A stretch of DNA of 64,000 nt, from NCBI GenBank assembly GCA_905160935.1, contig CAJHZI010000463.1, forward strand, positions 1,443,001-1,507,000, written 5' to 3'. The translations under genes were made by a program, and so were the position numbers. This DNA comes from Enchytraeus crypticus. Lineage: Eukaryota; Annelida; Clitellata; Enchytraeida; Enchytraeidae. The first letter of the stretch is position 1, and the number at the start of each line of letters is the position of its first letter. The notes under the pieces were generated by a model. That model worked only from the letters and a program-made list of their open reading frames with translations. It ran no database searches and was not told where the DNA came from. This document shows positions 36,101 to 46,100 of the stretch, piece by piece.

Positions 36101-36423
36101 TTTTTAGTATGTATCATTCTTTTATGTTTATAAAAGTATTTATCATACTTAAAAGTTTCATTCTCAGTATGCATACTAGCACATTATGTGTTAGTATTTA
36201 TCATCCTTAAAGTTTCATTCTCAGTATGCATACTAGCACATTATGTGTTAGTATTTATCATCCTTAGAAGTTTCATTCTCAGTATGCATACTAGCACATT
36301 ATGTGTTAGTATTTATCATTCTTAGTATCTTTCATTCATTCAGTATGCATCATAATTCTTATGCTCATTTTTTACAGATTGAAGGATATGCCGCGACTGC
36401 AAGAATATCTGAAAATGAAATAA
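23279..36423 (+). CDS. NCDN: Neurochondrin
   Basis: Fifteen exons with consistent GT..AG junctions and phases encode 615 aa. The protein is an all-helical, armadillo-like cytosolic protein. Recognition rests on collinear matches to vertebrate neurochondrin: the start (NLERLLEVVKSAKSDNEQLA), RHRVFSSIGFNFISRLIST, VLSAFCSDKEM, VTHPEMLKNLPVLGE, RIVDDCYDCLTCIADYADG, LLLLRLVCVEIQMILDE and IRLIGSWASDEE. Known roles of neurochondrin: neuronal regulator that binds CaMKII and several G-protein-coupled receptors and promotes neurite outgrowth. Exons: 23279-23362, 23715-23814, 25179-25264, 25902-25960, 27001-27152, 27535-27659, 28630-28692, 29292-29373, 29681-29847, 30253-30450, 31931-32070, 32427-32751, 33823-33937, 35432-35537, 36378-36423. 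The vertebrate protein is about 730 aa; the shortfall lies after exon 13, so an exon may be missed there or the C-terminus is shorter. The introns are full of dispersed repeats. Confidence 0.93.
23715..23814 (+). CDS. NCDN: NCDN exon 2
   Basis: The acceptor is TTTGTGCAG|GTTGCG and the donor ACTA|GTTAGT, ending in phase 1. The text RHRVFSSIGFNFISRLIST is strongly conserved. Confidence 0.9.
24175..24320. repeat. TA-rich microsatellite in NCDN intron 2
   Basis: TATA runs flank an ATTTATATACGATATATAT inverted segment, followed by a long TA run (about 24264-24312). Confidence 0.8.
24760..24880 (+). repeat. Dispersed repeat family R5x copy
   Basis: The text TTAGAGTGCTACAG, ACAACATCGAGCAC and AAGGTCCAAAAATGG recurs at 42.8, 47.6 and 50.2 kb, each time after a CAA/AAT-rich stretch. 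Confidence 0.65.
25179..25264 (+). CDS. NCDN: NCDN exon 3
   Basis: The acceptor is TTTATTCAG|AAAAC, where the split codon gives Lys. The text is NKPVDENVILYRSIGLSVLS and AFCSDKEM, and the donor is ATG|GTATGT. Confidence 0.88.
25902..25960 (+). CDS. NCDN: NCDN exon 4
   Basis: The acceptor is ATCTATAG|GTTACT and the donor CCAC|GTAAGT. VTHPEMLKNLPVLGEIISS matches the vertebrate HPQVLNKIPIL segment. Confidence 0.88.
25990..26135 (-). mobile_element. RTE-like LINE 3' tip
   Basis: A CT run, then TTAGTGCACTGCCTACTGGC and AACGCCTACACTCTTCTCTG, is the same sequence as at 121-260. It is a minus-strand 3' end with a GAGA tail, in NCDN intron 4. Confidence 0.55.
26700..26972 (+). repeat. 22-bp minisatellite before NCDN exon 5
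   Basis: There are about 12 units of GTTATGCTATGTTATCAGTG plus AT, with variants. The array ends about 30 bp before the exon-5 acceptor. The exon itself is not part of the unit. Confidence 0.85.
27001..27152 (+). CDS. NCDN: NCDN exon 5
   Basis: The acceptor is GCTGGCTTAG|ATCTGAAG. The donor CTATG|GTTTTT is weak, but it is required by phase and by homology (CYG|YMRAL). Confidence 0.85.
27535..27659 (+). CDS. NCDN: NCDN exon 6
   Basis: The acceptor is TTTTGCAG|GCTATATG and the donor AGTAGG|GTTTGT, in phase 0. The text includes ALKLLSLLARFQDDLHQLQE. Confidence 0.87.
27994..28280 (+). repeat. Dispersed repeat family R4x copy
   Basis: A CT run, AGTGTTCTTGCCAAGTGGC, then landmarks shared with 33.3 kb. 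It lies in NCDN intron 6. Confidence 0.6.
28630..28692 (+). CDS. NCDN: NCDN exon 7
   Basis: The exon has 21 codons, NEDKFLFGTALTDFLSAYCL plus Thr. The acceptor is TGCTTTAG|AATGAA and the donor ACG|GTATGT. Confidence 0.82.
28843..28922. repeat. Two adjacent hairpins
   Basis: The first is a perfect 21-bp stem (28843-28863 pairing with 28868-28888) with an AAAA loop. The second has an 11-bp stem, GTCACACATTT with AAATGTGTGAC, overlapping it by one base. A direct repeat TCTTCTTTGAGTA follows. Confidence 0.9.
29292..29373 (+). CDS. NCDN: NCDN exon 8
   Basis: The acceptor is TTATGCAG|GATGAT and the donor ATCT|GTATGG, in phase 1. The text is DDLHKVSGRAFWKPLCTSMW. Confidence 0.82.
29681..29847 (+). 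CDS. NCDN: NCDN exon 9
   Basis: The acceptor is TTGTAG|ATGAAACC and the donor AGAGAG|GTAATT. The segment LLLLRLVCVEIQMILDECDA matches the vertebrate LACVEVRLALEE segment. Confidence 0.9.
29993..30135 (+). repeat. Degenerate ~35-bp tandem repeat
   Basis: Units contain TATGTAATAATTTATG and CTAGTACTCGTGC. The repeat lies in NCDN intron 9. Confidence 0.6.
30253..30450 (+). CDS. NCDN: NCDN exon 10
   Basis: The exon has 66 codons, with acceptor GTCGTAG|GTTGTG and donor TCG|GTTAGA. It encodes VVMEKQWTVMSCCVILEDVQ and SAIRSMLAFIHYQYS. Confidence 0.9.
30603..30743 (-). mobile_element. tRNA-like SINE (family 2)
   Basis: On the plus strand it carries GCTAATGTTAAC, GGATTTGAACCCCGCA (inverted B box) and ACCGACATTGCCA. 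It is in the opposite orientation to 9265-9401. Confidence 0.65.
30870..31535. other. Unassigned intronic stretch
   Basis: Mixed-composition DNA, GC-richer than its flanks around 31100-31260 (for example TGCACGGGCGAGCATC and CCTTAAGCCCGAAGG). It may be part of a retroelement, but no coding motif, terminal repeat or second copy was found. Confidence 0.35.
31543..31930 (+). repeat. ~30-bp minisatellite of NCDN exon-11 splice acceptors
   Basis: About 14 units of 26-30 bp each read GCTGATGAAGATGTT, then GTTGTTGTTTTTCAG. Each starts with the first 13 bases of exon 11 and ends in TAG or CAG. The final unit runs into the real exon. Older units at the left read GCTGGTGATGATG. Confidence 0.93.
31931..32070 (+). 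CDS. NCDN: NCDN exon 11
   Basis: The acceptor TTTTTCAG|GCTGATG is the last of about 14 near-identical acceptors. The donor is ATATG|GTATAT, in phase 2. The text includes CIRLIGSWASDEE. Confidence 0.9.
32427..32751 (+). CDS. NCDN: NCDN exon 12
   Basis: This is the longest exon (325 bp), with acceptor CGTTTCAG|TGAGAAA and donor GATGAG|GTGAGT. The text includes LLSFVLPALVHSTSLSALRR. Confidence 0.9.
33320..33685 (+). repeat. Dispersed repeat family R4x, near full-length copy
   Basis: Landmarks in order are CACTGCCAAGTGGCAGG, AGATCAACAAGTTAATCCC, GAGGTGGTTTCCCGTTGCC, GATGAGGTGGGTCCCCTC and CTGCAGTGGTCCAACCACA. Inverted copies of similar length lie at 52.9 and 62.0 kb. No coding capacity. It could be a SINE or a non-autonomous DNA element. 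Confidence 0.75.
33823..33937 (+). CDS. NCDN: NCDN exon 13
   Basis: The acceptor is TTTAACAG|GAGATG and the donor CAAG|GTAGAA. EMLQACIVILNYLNDPDLKA matches the vertebrate GLQTCCHIFLNL region. Confidence 0.87.
33938..35020. other. NCDN intron 13, 5' part: no exon seen
   Basis: AT-rich DNA. Because the encoded protein is shorter than vertebrate neurochondrin around here, a small additional exon cannot be excluded, but none with a convincing frame and splice sites was visible. Confidence 0.4.
35025..35280 (-). mobile_element. RTE-like LINE 3'-end relic, type 2
   Basis: On the minus strand the ending NMTMTAQTWNRQGT parallels the plus-strand relic at 49381-49905, which ends [14 protein letters not shown]. 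It is a fragment in NCDN intron 13. Confidence 0.6.
35432..35537 (+). CDS. NCDN: NCDN exon 14
   Basis: The acceptor is GATTTAAG|ATGGCG and the donor TCCAG|GTACAA. The text is GDDIPAELLKHMEAIFCANE. Phase is consistent with both neighbours. Confidence 0.8.
36155..36330 (+). repeat. ~60-bp tandem repeat, 3 copies
   Basis: Units contain GTTTCATTCTCAGTATGC, ATACTAGCACATTATG and TGTTAGTATTTATCATCC. The array ends just before the terminal NCDN exon. Confidence 0.9.
36378..36423 (+). CDS. NCDN: NCDN exon 15 (terminal)
   Basis: The acceptor is TTTTTTACAG|ATTG. The coding part RLKDMPRLQEYLKMK ends at TAA 36421-36423. Confidence 0.8.
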
Positions 36424-36519
36424 TCTCTTGTGGACCTGACAACTGTTTGACTTTTTCTGTTATATGCTAAACCGAACAGTTTCGTATAAAAATCTTATTT
36501 GCTTTGGTCGAAATGAACT

Positions 36520-36539
36520 ATTAAAAAAAAAAAAAAAAA
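36520..36539 (+). terminator. Candidate poly(A) signal ATTAAA followed by A-run
   Basis: ATTAAA starts 97 bp after the NCDN stop codon and runs straight into an A tract of about 17 bases. It could be the NCDN cleavage region, or simply an A-rich spot. Confidence 0.4.
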
Positions 36540-37168
36540 GAAATTCAGGAGTAGTTGTTGCTAGGTTCTAGATGTTAGTGTGCTTATTTGGTAGGCCTGT
36601 GCGCATTTCCACAGAATCAACATATTAGCTCGGAACCGTTGTCGATGAAATTTAATTAAGTTAAATTTTAAATACTGTTGGAGAAATTTAATTGAAATCC
36701 TAAAAAAGCTGTTCCGCCTGTTCGTGAAATTTACTTTTTAATACGATATAATAGCTTTGTGAATACTGTAAGAATCCAGCCTTGTATCTACGTTTTATAA
36801 CTTCAATTAACAACATTAATTCTCTACAATACAAATAAGGTTTGAAAACTCTTGCCACATCGGTTATAGCACATGCTAGGCTACACCACATTTAATTTTT
36901 TTATTTCTGTGAAATACGGAGGCTTGAACAAGAAAACTGCGTTTACATGAAGTTACTTACTATTATATTTTACGAAGAAAAATGCTAACGTTCACTATTT
37001 ACATAAGGCACATAACAACTAATTATCCTACCGAATAGTTAGCTGTAACTCTATGTAGAGTAATGTTGCAACATTAACCCAATTAGAGCAGAGACTAAAA
37101 TTCTTTATGTATTCACTAGTAAACTGTTTGCGCGTTTTCTCATTGTTCTCTCATGATTGATATTTCAC
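36540..37168. other. Convergent spacer between NCDN and collagen
   Basis: No exon was identified. On the minus strand an AATAAA occurs near 36900, a possible collagen poly(A) signal if the last visible collagen exon is terminal. Confidence 0.35.
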
Positions 37169-37195
37169 CGGGATCTCCCTTCTCCCCCTTGAAAC
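37169..37195 (-). CDS. Collagen exon 23 (last visible)
   Basis: 27 bp encoding (G)FKGEKGDPG, phase 1 to phase 1. Acceptor GTTACTAG|GTTTCA, donor CCCG|GTGAAA. If the donor is not used, the frame reads on for eight codons (EISIMREQ) to a stop and would be the C-terminus. Confidence 0.65.
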
Positions 37196-40100
37196 CTAGT
37201 AACACAGGGCATCATAATGCATTAGAATACATCGCAATACATCACAGGGCATCATAATACATCACAGGACATCACAATACATCACAGGACATCACAGTGC
37301 ATCACAGGACATCACAATACATCTCAGGACATCACAAGACATCACAGGACATCACAATGCATCACAAGACATCACAGGACACCACAATACGTCATAGGAC
37401 AGCGCAATATATTACAAAAGATCACAGGACATGCAAAATATTTTAAGATAAAGAATTGTGAAGATTTAGCATAGAAATTTATATATATTTATTTAGTCTA
37501 GTTTTATTAAATTTTTATATTTTAGTCTGTAATTGCTATATATATTATTTAAAATCTTTTGTAAAGATAATTTACTTTTTAAGTTTAGTTTAATATACTT
37601 TACAAAACATTCAAAGTGATTCTTTAATTCACTGATCTAAAAGAAATGTAAATGAGAAGAAATGTAAGTGTTATGTATGTTCTTAATACATAACACTTGT
37701 GTATTTTATTATTATTATTTATTTTCTGTATTTTATTATTATTATTTATTTTCTGTATTTTATTATTATTATTTATTTTATGTATTTTATTATTATTATT
37801 TATTTTATGTATTTTATTATTATTTATTTTATTATTATTATTTATTTTATGTATTTTATTATTATTATTTATTTTATGTATTTTATTATTATTTATTTTA
37901 TGTATTTTATTATTATTATTTATTTTATGTATTTTATTATTATTATTTATTTTATGTATTTTATTATTATTATTTATTTTATGTATTTTCTTTATGTGTT
38001 TAGTCATTGTATTAAGCGAAGTCGTACCCATTGGTCCGGTAGGTCCGGGAAGCCCTATTGGTCCAACAAGTCCTGGAGGTCCCTGTATACCTGGAACACC
38101 GGCCGAACCTTGTTCGCCTAAGATATATTATAAAAATATATAAACAAAGATATAGACCTGATGTTGACGTCAGTTCAATCATGCGTGTTTACTTTATTAT
38201 ATAACTGATGTCGTTGCTTTATATGGTAAAGTATATATACAACAAATGTAGCAGATATTAACAGAAATTAATAATAATAAAGATTTAACGTCCGTTTCCT
38301 CATCCAAGGATGATGTCAAATTATACGAATATCAATAATAAAGATTAATTTTTAAAATGTGAAAGTCGTTTAATTGTAATTCTCGCTAAAGTGTCCGGAC
38401 AAAGTGTGACATCCAGTTATATTCTGTCATAATGTTATGTTTTCACTGCTAGCCCATAAGAACAACATGTTGCTCATGATGCACTAGCCAGGATCAAAGA
38501 TCAAAGGTTAAAGGTTCGCAAGGTGACGATTTGAAGGACTGTAGTAGGGAGTTGAATGCCTTGAACAACAATGCCTAGAATTTACCATTTCTGCCGCAAT
38601 ATTTTCCACCCTCGTAATTATCGGTTGAGCATTAATGTCAATATTTAGTCATATAAAACAGTTTCACCTTTAAAGAGCAGTAAACCTGATGTTGACGTCA
38701 GTTTAATCTCTCGAAAGCAATATCAGTGACGTGCGAGTCCAGGATTTGAACCGCATACTGATCCGCCGTCGGATATATAACCGACTTCACCACCGGCTCT
38801 AGTGAAATATCGTTGGAGCAGTCCATTGCAAAGATTTTAGACATTATTCATGCCTACTAATTAGCTATGAGTAAAACCCCGGGTGTTGGAAGATTAAATT
38901 AAATGATTATAGGCCTATTAAGCTGCATCTTTGCACGCTGTCAAAAGACAACGACTACTAATAATCATTGACCGAGGAGGAAAGAGAAAATTAATAACAA
39001 AGCAAGGAAATGTTAACACTTGCGGTGTGTCGTTTGTGCAACCAAACGAACAAACAAAATCTCGTGTCTGTTACTTTAATACTAAATATAAACTTGTATA
39101 AAAGATTGCATGTTTTTTATAGTGATTGGTTGAATGTCTCAATAGCGCAATGGTTGGAAGTGAAGATAACGTCATGAGCTTTAAATGACAGACCCTGAGG
39201 TGAATTGAACCCTCGTGGGTTCGAATCCCAGCCGCGCTGATCTGAGAGTAAAATCTCGGACGTTCACTGGATTGGCTACACGGAAAATGGACAAATTTAA
39301 ATTGCCTAACGGTTTAAACATATGGCATTAAAAGTGATAAATATCGAAGTAGTTGATCATTTCACTATAATGTGTGTTATTATTATTAATGACTAACACC
39401 ACAAGACTCGACTCACCAGGGAGACCCTGGGGGCCAGGATTGCCTACTCGGCCAGGGTTACCCACGCCGGGTGGGCCTGGGGGCCCCCGCAACCCCTGCA
39501 CCAACTCATCCAGTCTTTCTGCAAATATTCGGTTAAAAGTTCTAATGTCCCAATCACATTAAAAATTACCATAGACATTTTTGCTTGTACATTAGAAATG
39601 TGTAGCGGCAGTTTCGTCAAATGTGAGCTCTATCTTAATGACCGACGTAATTTCCTAAAATGTTAACATCTTAAGCATTAAGTTTAAATGATATATTAAT
39701 TTCTATCTATAAGCTGTCTTAAATAATGTGAATGTTTGCTTTAACATGTTCTATGCATTCTCATGCGGAAGCAGAATAGTTTAAAACAAAATATTTTTAA
39801 GGAACAGTTTACATTACTTGTGCAAGATGAACCCGTTGTCTAAACGGAAAGACCCAGTTGAGGAGCTATTAGGCGTTAGGACTACAGATCAAGAGTCTAG
39901 AGATTCAAAATCAAGGCTCACTACCACTGATTTTTCTTTGCGGACTGTGATGCTAGACCATTCTTGAACCTTTTAGATATGTTGACTCTGAAGCAAACCG
40001 TTGGAACTAAATTCTTATTCGTCCAGGCTGTATTTAATAGTTTAATTAATAAATTACAGGTATTGCATTCCTCTAATACTCATGCGTTATAAATTATAAT

Positions 40101-43100
40101 GCTTCAACTAATTTTCTAGATTTTGGAATCACACAGTTTACTGAACATCGTACTATTGCCTGTCAGCTTGGTTTTGGTTTTATATTGCTTGATAATATAA
40201 CATAACGGCATACTGGGTCAGGAAGCACAGATGCTTGTTTAAGACCCATTTCCTTCTTCCTCTCCATGGTTACTAGTAATCGTTGTCTTTTGATGGCGCA
40301 TCAATTGCAGCCGGCGCGGATTTAAGAATAACCTTCCATCACCCTGGGATATTTTCTTTCAAAGCTGTCAACACTCGGTCTTCCAAAGTGGTAGCCCACA
40401 AAGTACTAACAGAGGCCGATGCAGCTTAACTTCGGATATTGACGCGCAACTAAACCTAGTGCGATAATGCAACTACATGTATGAGATTTCAACATGCAAC
40501 TATGAGTTAGTGTAAAATTAATTTTTAGACTAAATTACTGATTTGCTCTAAGATTTTACCTTGTAATATTGCGCTGCACAGATCTCTCATTTCACTTAGT
40601 GATACACTCTTTCCCTGAAAAAACAATTTAGTAATACGATCAAATACAGTAGTACACATTCGGTATCATACAGTTTAGTACTAGACCGGACATTAGCTGT
40701 TAATTTAGTGTAGCTTAAATACTTTTAAATACGTTCTTTATTTTGTGTAGTTCCTATACTTGCCTAGCTACCTTTTAATCTATGTAGTTAAACGACCTCT
40801 ATTTCAGGCGTAGGCCTATTTAAATGATAGGCACCAGATTACATTCAATTTCATTTAATTTCAAAATAGAAAAGCGTAATTTAGTTCCTACTTTCAAATT
40901 GCTTTTGAAAAGTGATTCGTTTTAATATTTTAAAAATACTTTTAAAAATATGGACAAAAGTATTTTCAATATATTCTTTGAAAGTATTTTGTCCGTAACT
41001 GGCTAAATTACTGCAATAATAATAATAAAGTAATGATTAATAATAATAATAATAAAGGTTTAACGTCCGTTTCCTCATACAAGGATGATGTCAGAGACGT
41101 CCCCCCATCACATGTCACTACAAATCGATTCACGCAAAACAATCTGCAAAAAAAACATATGCTGAAAAGAAAGAAAAAGATCCTGAAAGGTGCCTGTCCG
41201 GTGATCAAAAAACAGTCAGGCAAGATGTAAAAAATCCATTGTGGGAAGAGATGTGTTTTCCATTCTATGGTGATGTATTTAATTAAATGGATAGCTCATA
41301 ATTAAGAAATTAATTTCTATTTACTGGCGGAAAATGTTTTTTGTATATTTATATGAGTAACTCACAGGTAGTCCCTGCCTCCCAGGAGCTCCAAGGCCAC
41401 CCCTCGGGCCTGGGGGTCCCTCCCTGCCTGGCTCGCCTGGGGCTCCAATGGGTCCTGGGTTACCTGCAGGCCCCGGGGCGCCTCGGGGTCCTGACTCCCC
41501 CCGAGCACCTGACTGTTATAAAATATTACAGTGCTTGATAAAAAAGTATAAAATACAATATATTAACAACAACAACAACAACAGAATTAGAGTGCTACTG
41601 TCGTCCATGAGTGGGACATATAACCTTGAATAAAGCTAACCATACGAGTATATTAACCGAGAAGTTTAACGTTCTATTCTTCATTATATTATCATGTATA
41701 TTATTGCCCACTATTATTTCCTCATTTAATTGGTAATCTCAGTGCGCTAAAAGCAGTCCCAAGATAGCAAAGCAGAGTTTTATTCCATTGCACGTACAGT
41801 CTAACAATGCCACCGAAACAACTGACGGCTTACTTCAGTATTGAAATGCAGAGAAAACTTCAGCAAATAGGTCTAATGTGCAATTAGTGAAATAAAATAT
41901 TTTTAACATGTCATTACTAATCGCTATCCACGTTGAGCGTTAAGTCATTGAAGTGGTTGCTATTATAAAGGCAGGTAGATAGGTAGGTTAAAGTTTGGTT
42001 AAAATCAAGGTTCAGAAGCACAAGGCTTCCCTTCAAGACGACTCGACACACTCGAGCTACCGTCACAAAGATTAATGTAACAGTAAGTAACAAATGTTAC
42101 TTATATCACTTGTGTTGCTATTATAAAGCAGAAAAGTTCTCAAGTCCGGTCGTACGTTATAGCTAAACAGAGCTACCGACAATGAAATTTTTCAGTTATC
42201 CCCAGCGAAATAAATTCAGAGTGTACACAACATTTAGGTCCCTCACATGTACAATATCATGATCATCATCTTCCCTTGAATCCCAGTTTAACTATGGTCG
42301 GGACACGAACAGACTATCTCAAATCCTCCCTGCCCTTCATCATATCATAATCCTCTATTTGAGATTTGATACTTGCCCCTTACACGTACAATAAGTTAGG
42401 ATATATCTGAGAGAGGTTCAGACCTGTCCTGACGGACCAGTTGGACCAGGGGGTCCCTGAAATACAAATATAGAATTATTTTAGAATTTAGGTGTAGAGA
42501 GATTTATATGAACGTAATTGATTTCGTAATATTCATTTCACTATCTGAACAGTTTATTTCACGAGCCGAGGTTGCTTTGAATTGTGAGATTTGAATCCCC
42601 GATAACTGTGTTGTGTGTGTTGGAGTGTGTATTCGTATATAGCACTCACTTTTATTCATGTATCTGTATAAACATGTAATTGAGCTTTATATGTGAACAC
42701 ACATACAGCTTCTATCGGTGTAACTATTCTAACAGTGGATTATCATCATCAACAACTACAGCAATCGTGGACGACTACAATAACAAAAATTTGAGCGCTA
42801 TTGTCGTTAAGGACAACATCGAGCACTATTACACCAAATCCAAGCCGACGAGCAAAACATGAAAGTGTTAAAAACGATACAAATTCCAAAAAATTCAGTT
42901 CAAAATAGTTTACCAGTAGGCTCAATATATGATTAGGCCCAATGTTCTGGGTGAATACATAAACGAGATTCAATAGAAATGTAAGGATTAAATAGGCCTA
43001 TATGGATGAAAATATATATTTCACTCTTCATTTCATATCATAATAGTGATAACATTACTACAATCTACGGCATGTGTTATCACTACTATCATAGTGCTGT

Positions 43101-46100
43101 AGAAAATCAAAAATCTCTTACCTCGAAAATATGTGAGCTCAATAAGTGTTATATAACTTAGATATGAAATTAGTTATGTGATCGATTCAAGTATGAAATG
43201 TCTCCACATACATGTAAGTATTTGTTTTGCTTTCGTAAGTTCTCATCCTTTTAACTATCGATAATTGTTAGTCTTAGCTGCGTGAGTTGTCGATATATTG
43301 CTCTAGCTTTCTATGCCCTTTGTTGTGAAGTCAGATGTCTTTATTTTTATCTCTTTTTCTAGGGTTCTGCAAGTGACAGATCCAAGATATTTATTTCTAC
43401 TCACAGTTTGGTTTGCATTCCCTCTTCGTATGGAGCAGTGCAGAGATCAATAGAACAATACTACAAAACAGGTTATGCTTTATCAACACCTATGTAGCTT
43501 ATAGCATGAAAAAATAGGGCTTGTGCGGTGGTTTCCCGTTGTCTTCCTCAGTTCTTGCTTAATCGCCTTTTACGACTCGTGCAGTTAACGGTTGGTCTAT
43601 TCGTCAATGTCCTGAACACAAAATAGAATTATCTGGTATAGATATAAGCCTACGTGTTAAACAGTCATCATAATCTGCATTCGAGCTAATACACAGGTTT
43701 GTCTTTGCCCTAACTCATATAATCATCGAGTGATTATTTTCAATTCTTTAGTCAACCCGACAAAGCAGTAGGCATATTATTTTATTATTTTCTCAAAATC
43801 TTACCGGTGGACCAGCTACAACTAATCTCCTGGCGTCAGTGAGATCATGTGTTAAACGAGTTCCAAGTTGTGGAACTAAAGCACTGGCATCATCTTGTTG
43901 TCTGAGACTGCCCTATAAACAATTACTGTAGACATGTAATATGTAAAATGAAATCTTGTTTTCTGATGTTATTGTAAGAAAAATTGCAGTGAACATTTCG
44001 TATTTTATATGTAATATGTAATATGTATCGTGTAATCTTGCTGTCTGAGGCTATTCTAATAACAATTACAGTGAACATATTATGCTATCAATTTTTAATT
44101 GATTATTATTTGTTAATTAATTAGTAATTTCTTTCTAAAGCATAGTATTGGTTCAAAGTATCTATTCATTTTTTTTCTGCTATCTGGTTCACAAATGATC
44201 ACTCAGTAAACTTCAAGAAATCTTAATTTAAACAGTTGTAGTTCATAAATTAATTTATTACAAATTGCAATTAAATTTTATAATTAATAATCATATATCA
44301 TGGCCAATTGACACAATACCCAGCAATGTGAACCATTATAGTTTTGCTTTAATAATATGTTTGTATCGAATAAATGCCAAACACACGCAGGTTTTATTTA
44401 AAACTACCATTATTATGTTCATGTCATGTAATGCATTTCTAAAGTTGTTGCACATTAATATATTCTACACTACTGCGATCTATTCTAGCATGTTGCATAC
44501 AACAGCGACATTTAATCCATTTTTAGATTTAGACAAATATGGGGGAAATGGAATTTTACCGGGGGGCCTGGAGGTCCCGTGAGCCCGGGAGCACCAGGGG
44601 GTCCCGGGGCTCCTTGTGGTCCCTGTTGAAACAATCCAAAATATAAAACAAATATAAATAGACTTCGAATTTAGCTTTAGTCAACTTGGATAATTCGATA
44701 ATATTTTACGATATTATAGTTAGGAAGTCTTATCAAACTAATCCGTTAATTTTATTTACTTCGACTAAATGTCTTAAAAATTTATAATGAGTTTATTGAA
44801 ATAGTAATTATCTAAATTTAAATATAAAATAAATTTAAAATATAAATATTATTTTATTATATGACAATACCCATGCAAGCGAATGTAGCAGGCGAACTGA
44901 TGCAAAAATCGGTATAATAATAATAGCACTAGTATTAATAGTAATAATAGTAATAATAACAATAATAATAATTTAGATTAATTAAATAAAGTCTTTCTTT
45001 ATCTTATATTTTAGCCCAGGGCCTTATACAGCCCAGGGCAATTAAATAATAATAACAATAATATTAATAAAGGTTTAACTTTCATTCCCTGACCCAAGGA
45101 TGATGTCAGTGACATCAATGTTAAGTCAAATTACTTGGTGAATGTGGCTTGTCCTTAACATATTCTTAAGCAGAATGACTTCAAATGTACTAGGAAATCA
45201 AAAATGCGAATTAGAAATCACCTTTTTACTCCCAAATCTATAGTCATATACCAGCCAGTGAGTAATCTTATTTTTCTAAGTCTTGATCTATTTAAATAAT
45301 GCTATAATCAACAGTGTCTAAAGATCAATTGTACAGGATTTCGCTACTAAAATACTCAGTCAGTTATAACAACCTGAGGTCCAGGTGATCCATGGACACC
45401 GGGATATCCGCTGAGTCCTCTCTCTCCCTGCTCTCCCTGTGGACCACGACAACATCGAGTCTTATATATATGTATATACATCTTTATTTTCACCAATGCA
45501 TATGACAGCACAAGTACAATAAGTACACCATATAAAGTACACAACACGAAGCGACATCATGTTCAACGAAATAGGCAAAGAGATATAGCGCTATGGTTCA
45601 TATGAATCATTGTGGATATGCGAGGATTTAGATTGTCATACAATTAATTATGCCTTGTTAAACTGCCATTATTAAAAATTAGCATGGAAAATTACGATTT
45701 ATTTTACATATTCATCATCATTTTACGTTATCCTAATTTCATGCGTGCACAGCCTAGACAAGGAAACAGATTTAGCCATTAAGGGCTAGTCATAGTTTAA
45801 CGCCAGTTTCCCGAATCAAAAATCATGTATTTGACGGGAAGGAGAACAATGAATTTCTGCCCTGCACCCAGTGATTCAGTAAAAACCACTGATCCAAGGG
45901 AATCAACTGATCCAGTCGAATCCACTGATCAGTTGTAATCCACTGATCCAGTGGAAATTACTGATCCAGTGGAAACCACTGATCCAGTCGAAAAACATCG
46001 AACTTATCAGAATCTACAAATCTATGTAAATTTATATCGAATTGATATCTAGGGTTTCTTTTCAATAGGGAAAGCTGACAAAACGCGTTCATGTAAGGTA

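Noticed and set aside
37624-38143. Long Tyr/Ile/Leu or Asn/Lys repeat frames
   Set aside because: AT-rich minisatellite. Only the minus-strand Gly-X-Y part at 38028-38117 is real coding sequence.
39190-39260. Possible tRNA genes at GGTTCGAATCC boxes (also near 3.75, 11.9, 22.5, 51.3, 63.7 kb)
   Set aside because: The same A/B box sequence is followed by a shared ~150-bp non-tRNA body in all copies and no cloverleaf is evident; these are SINEs.
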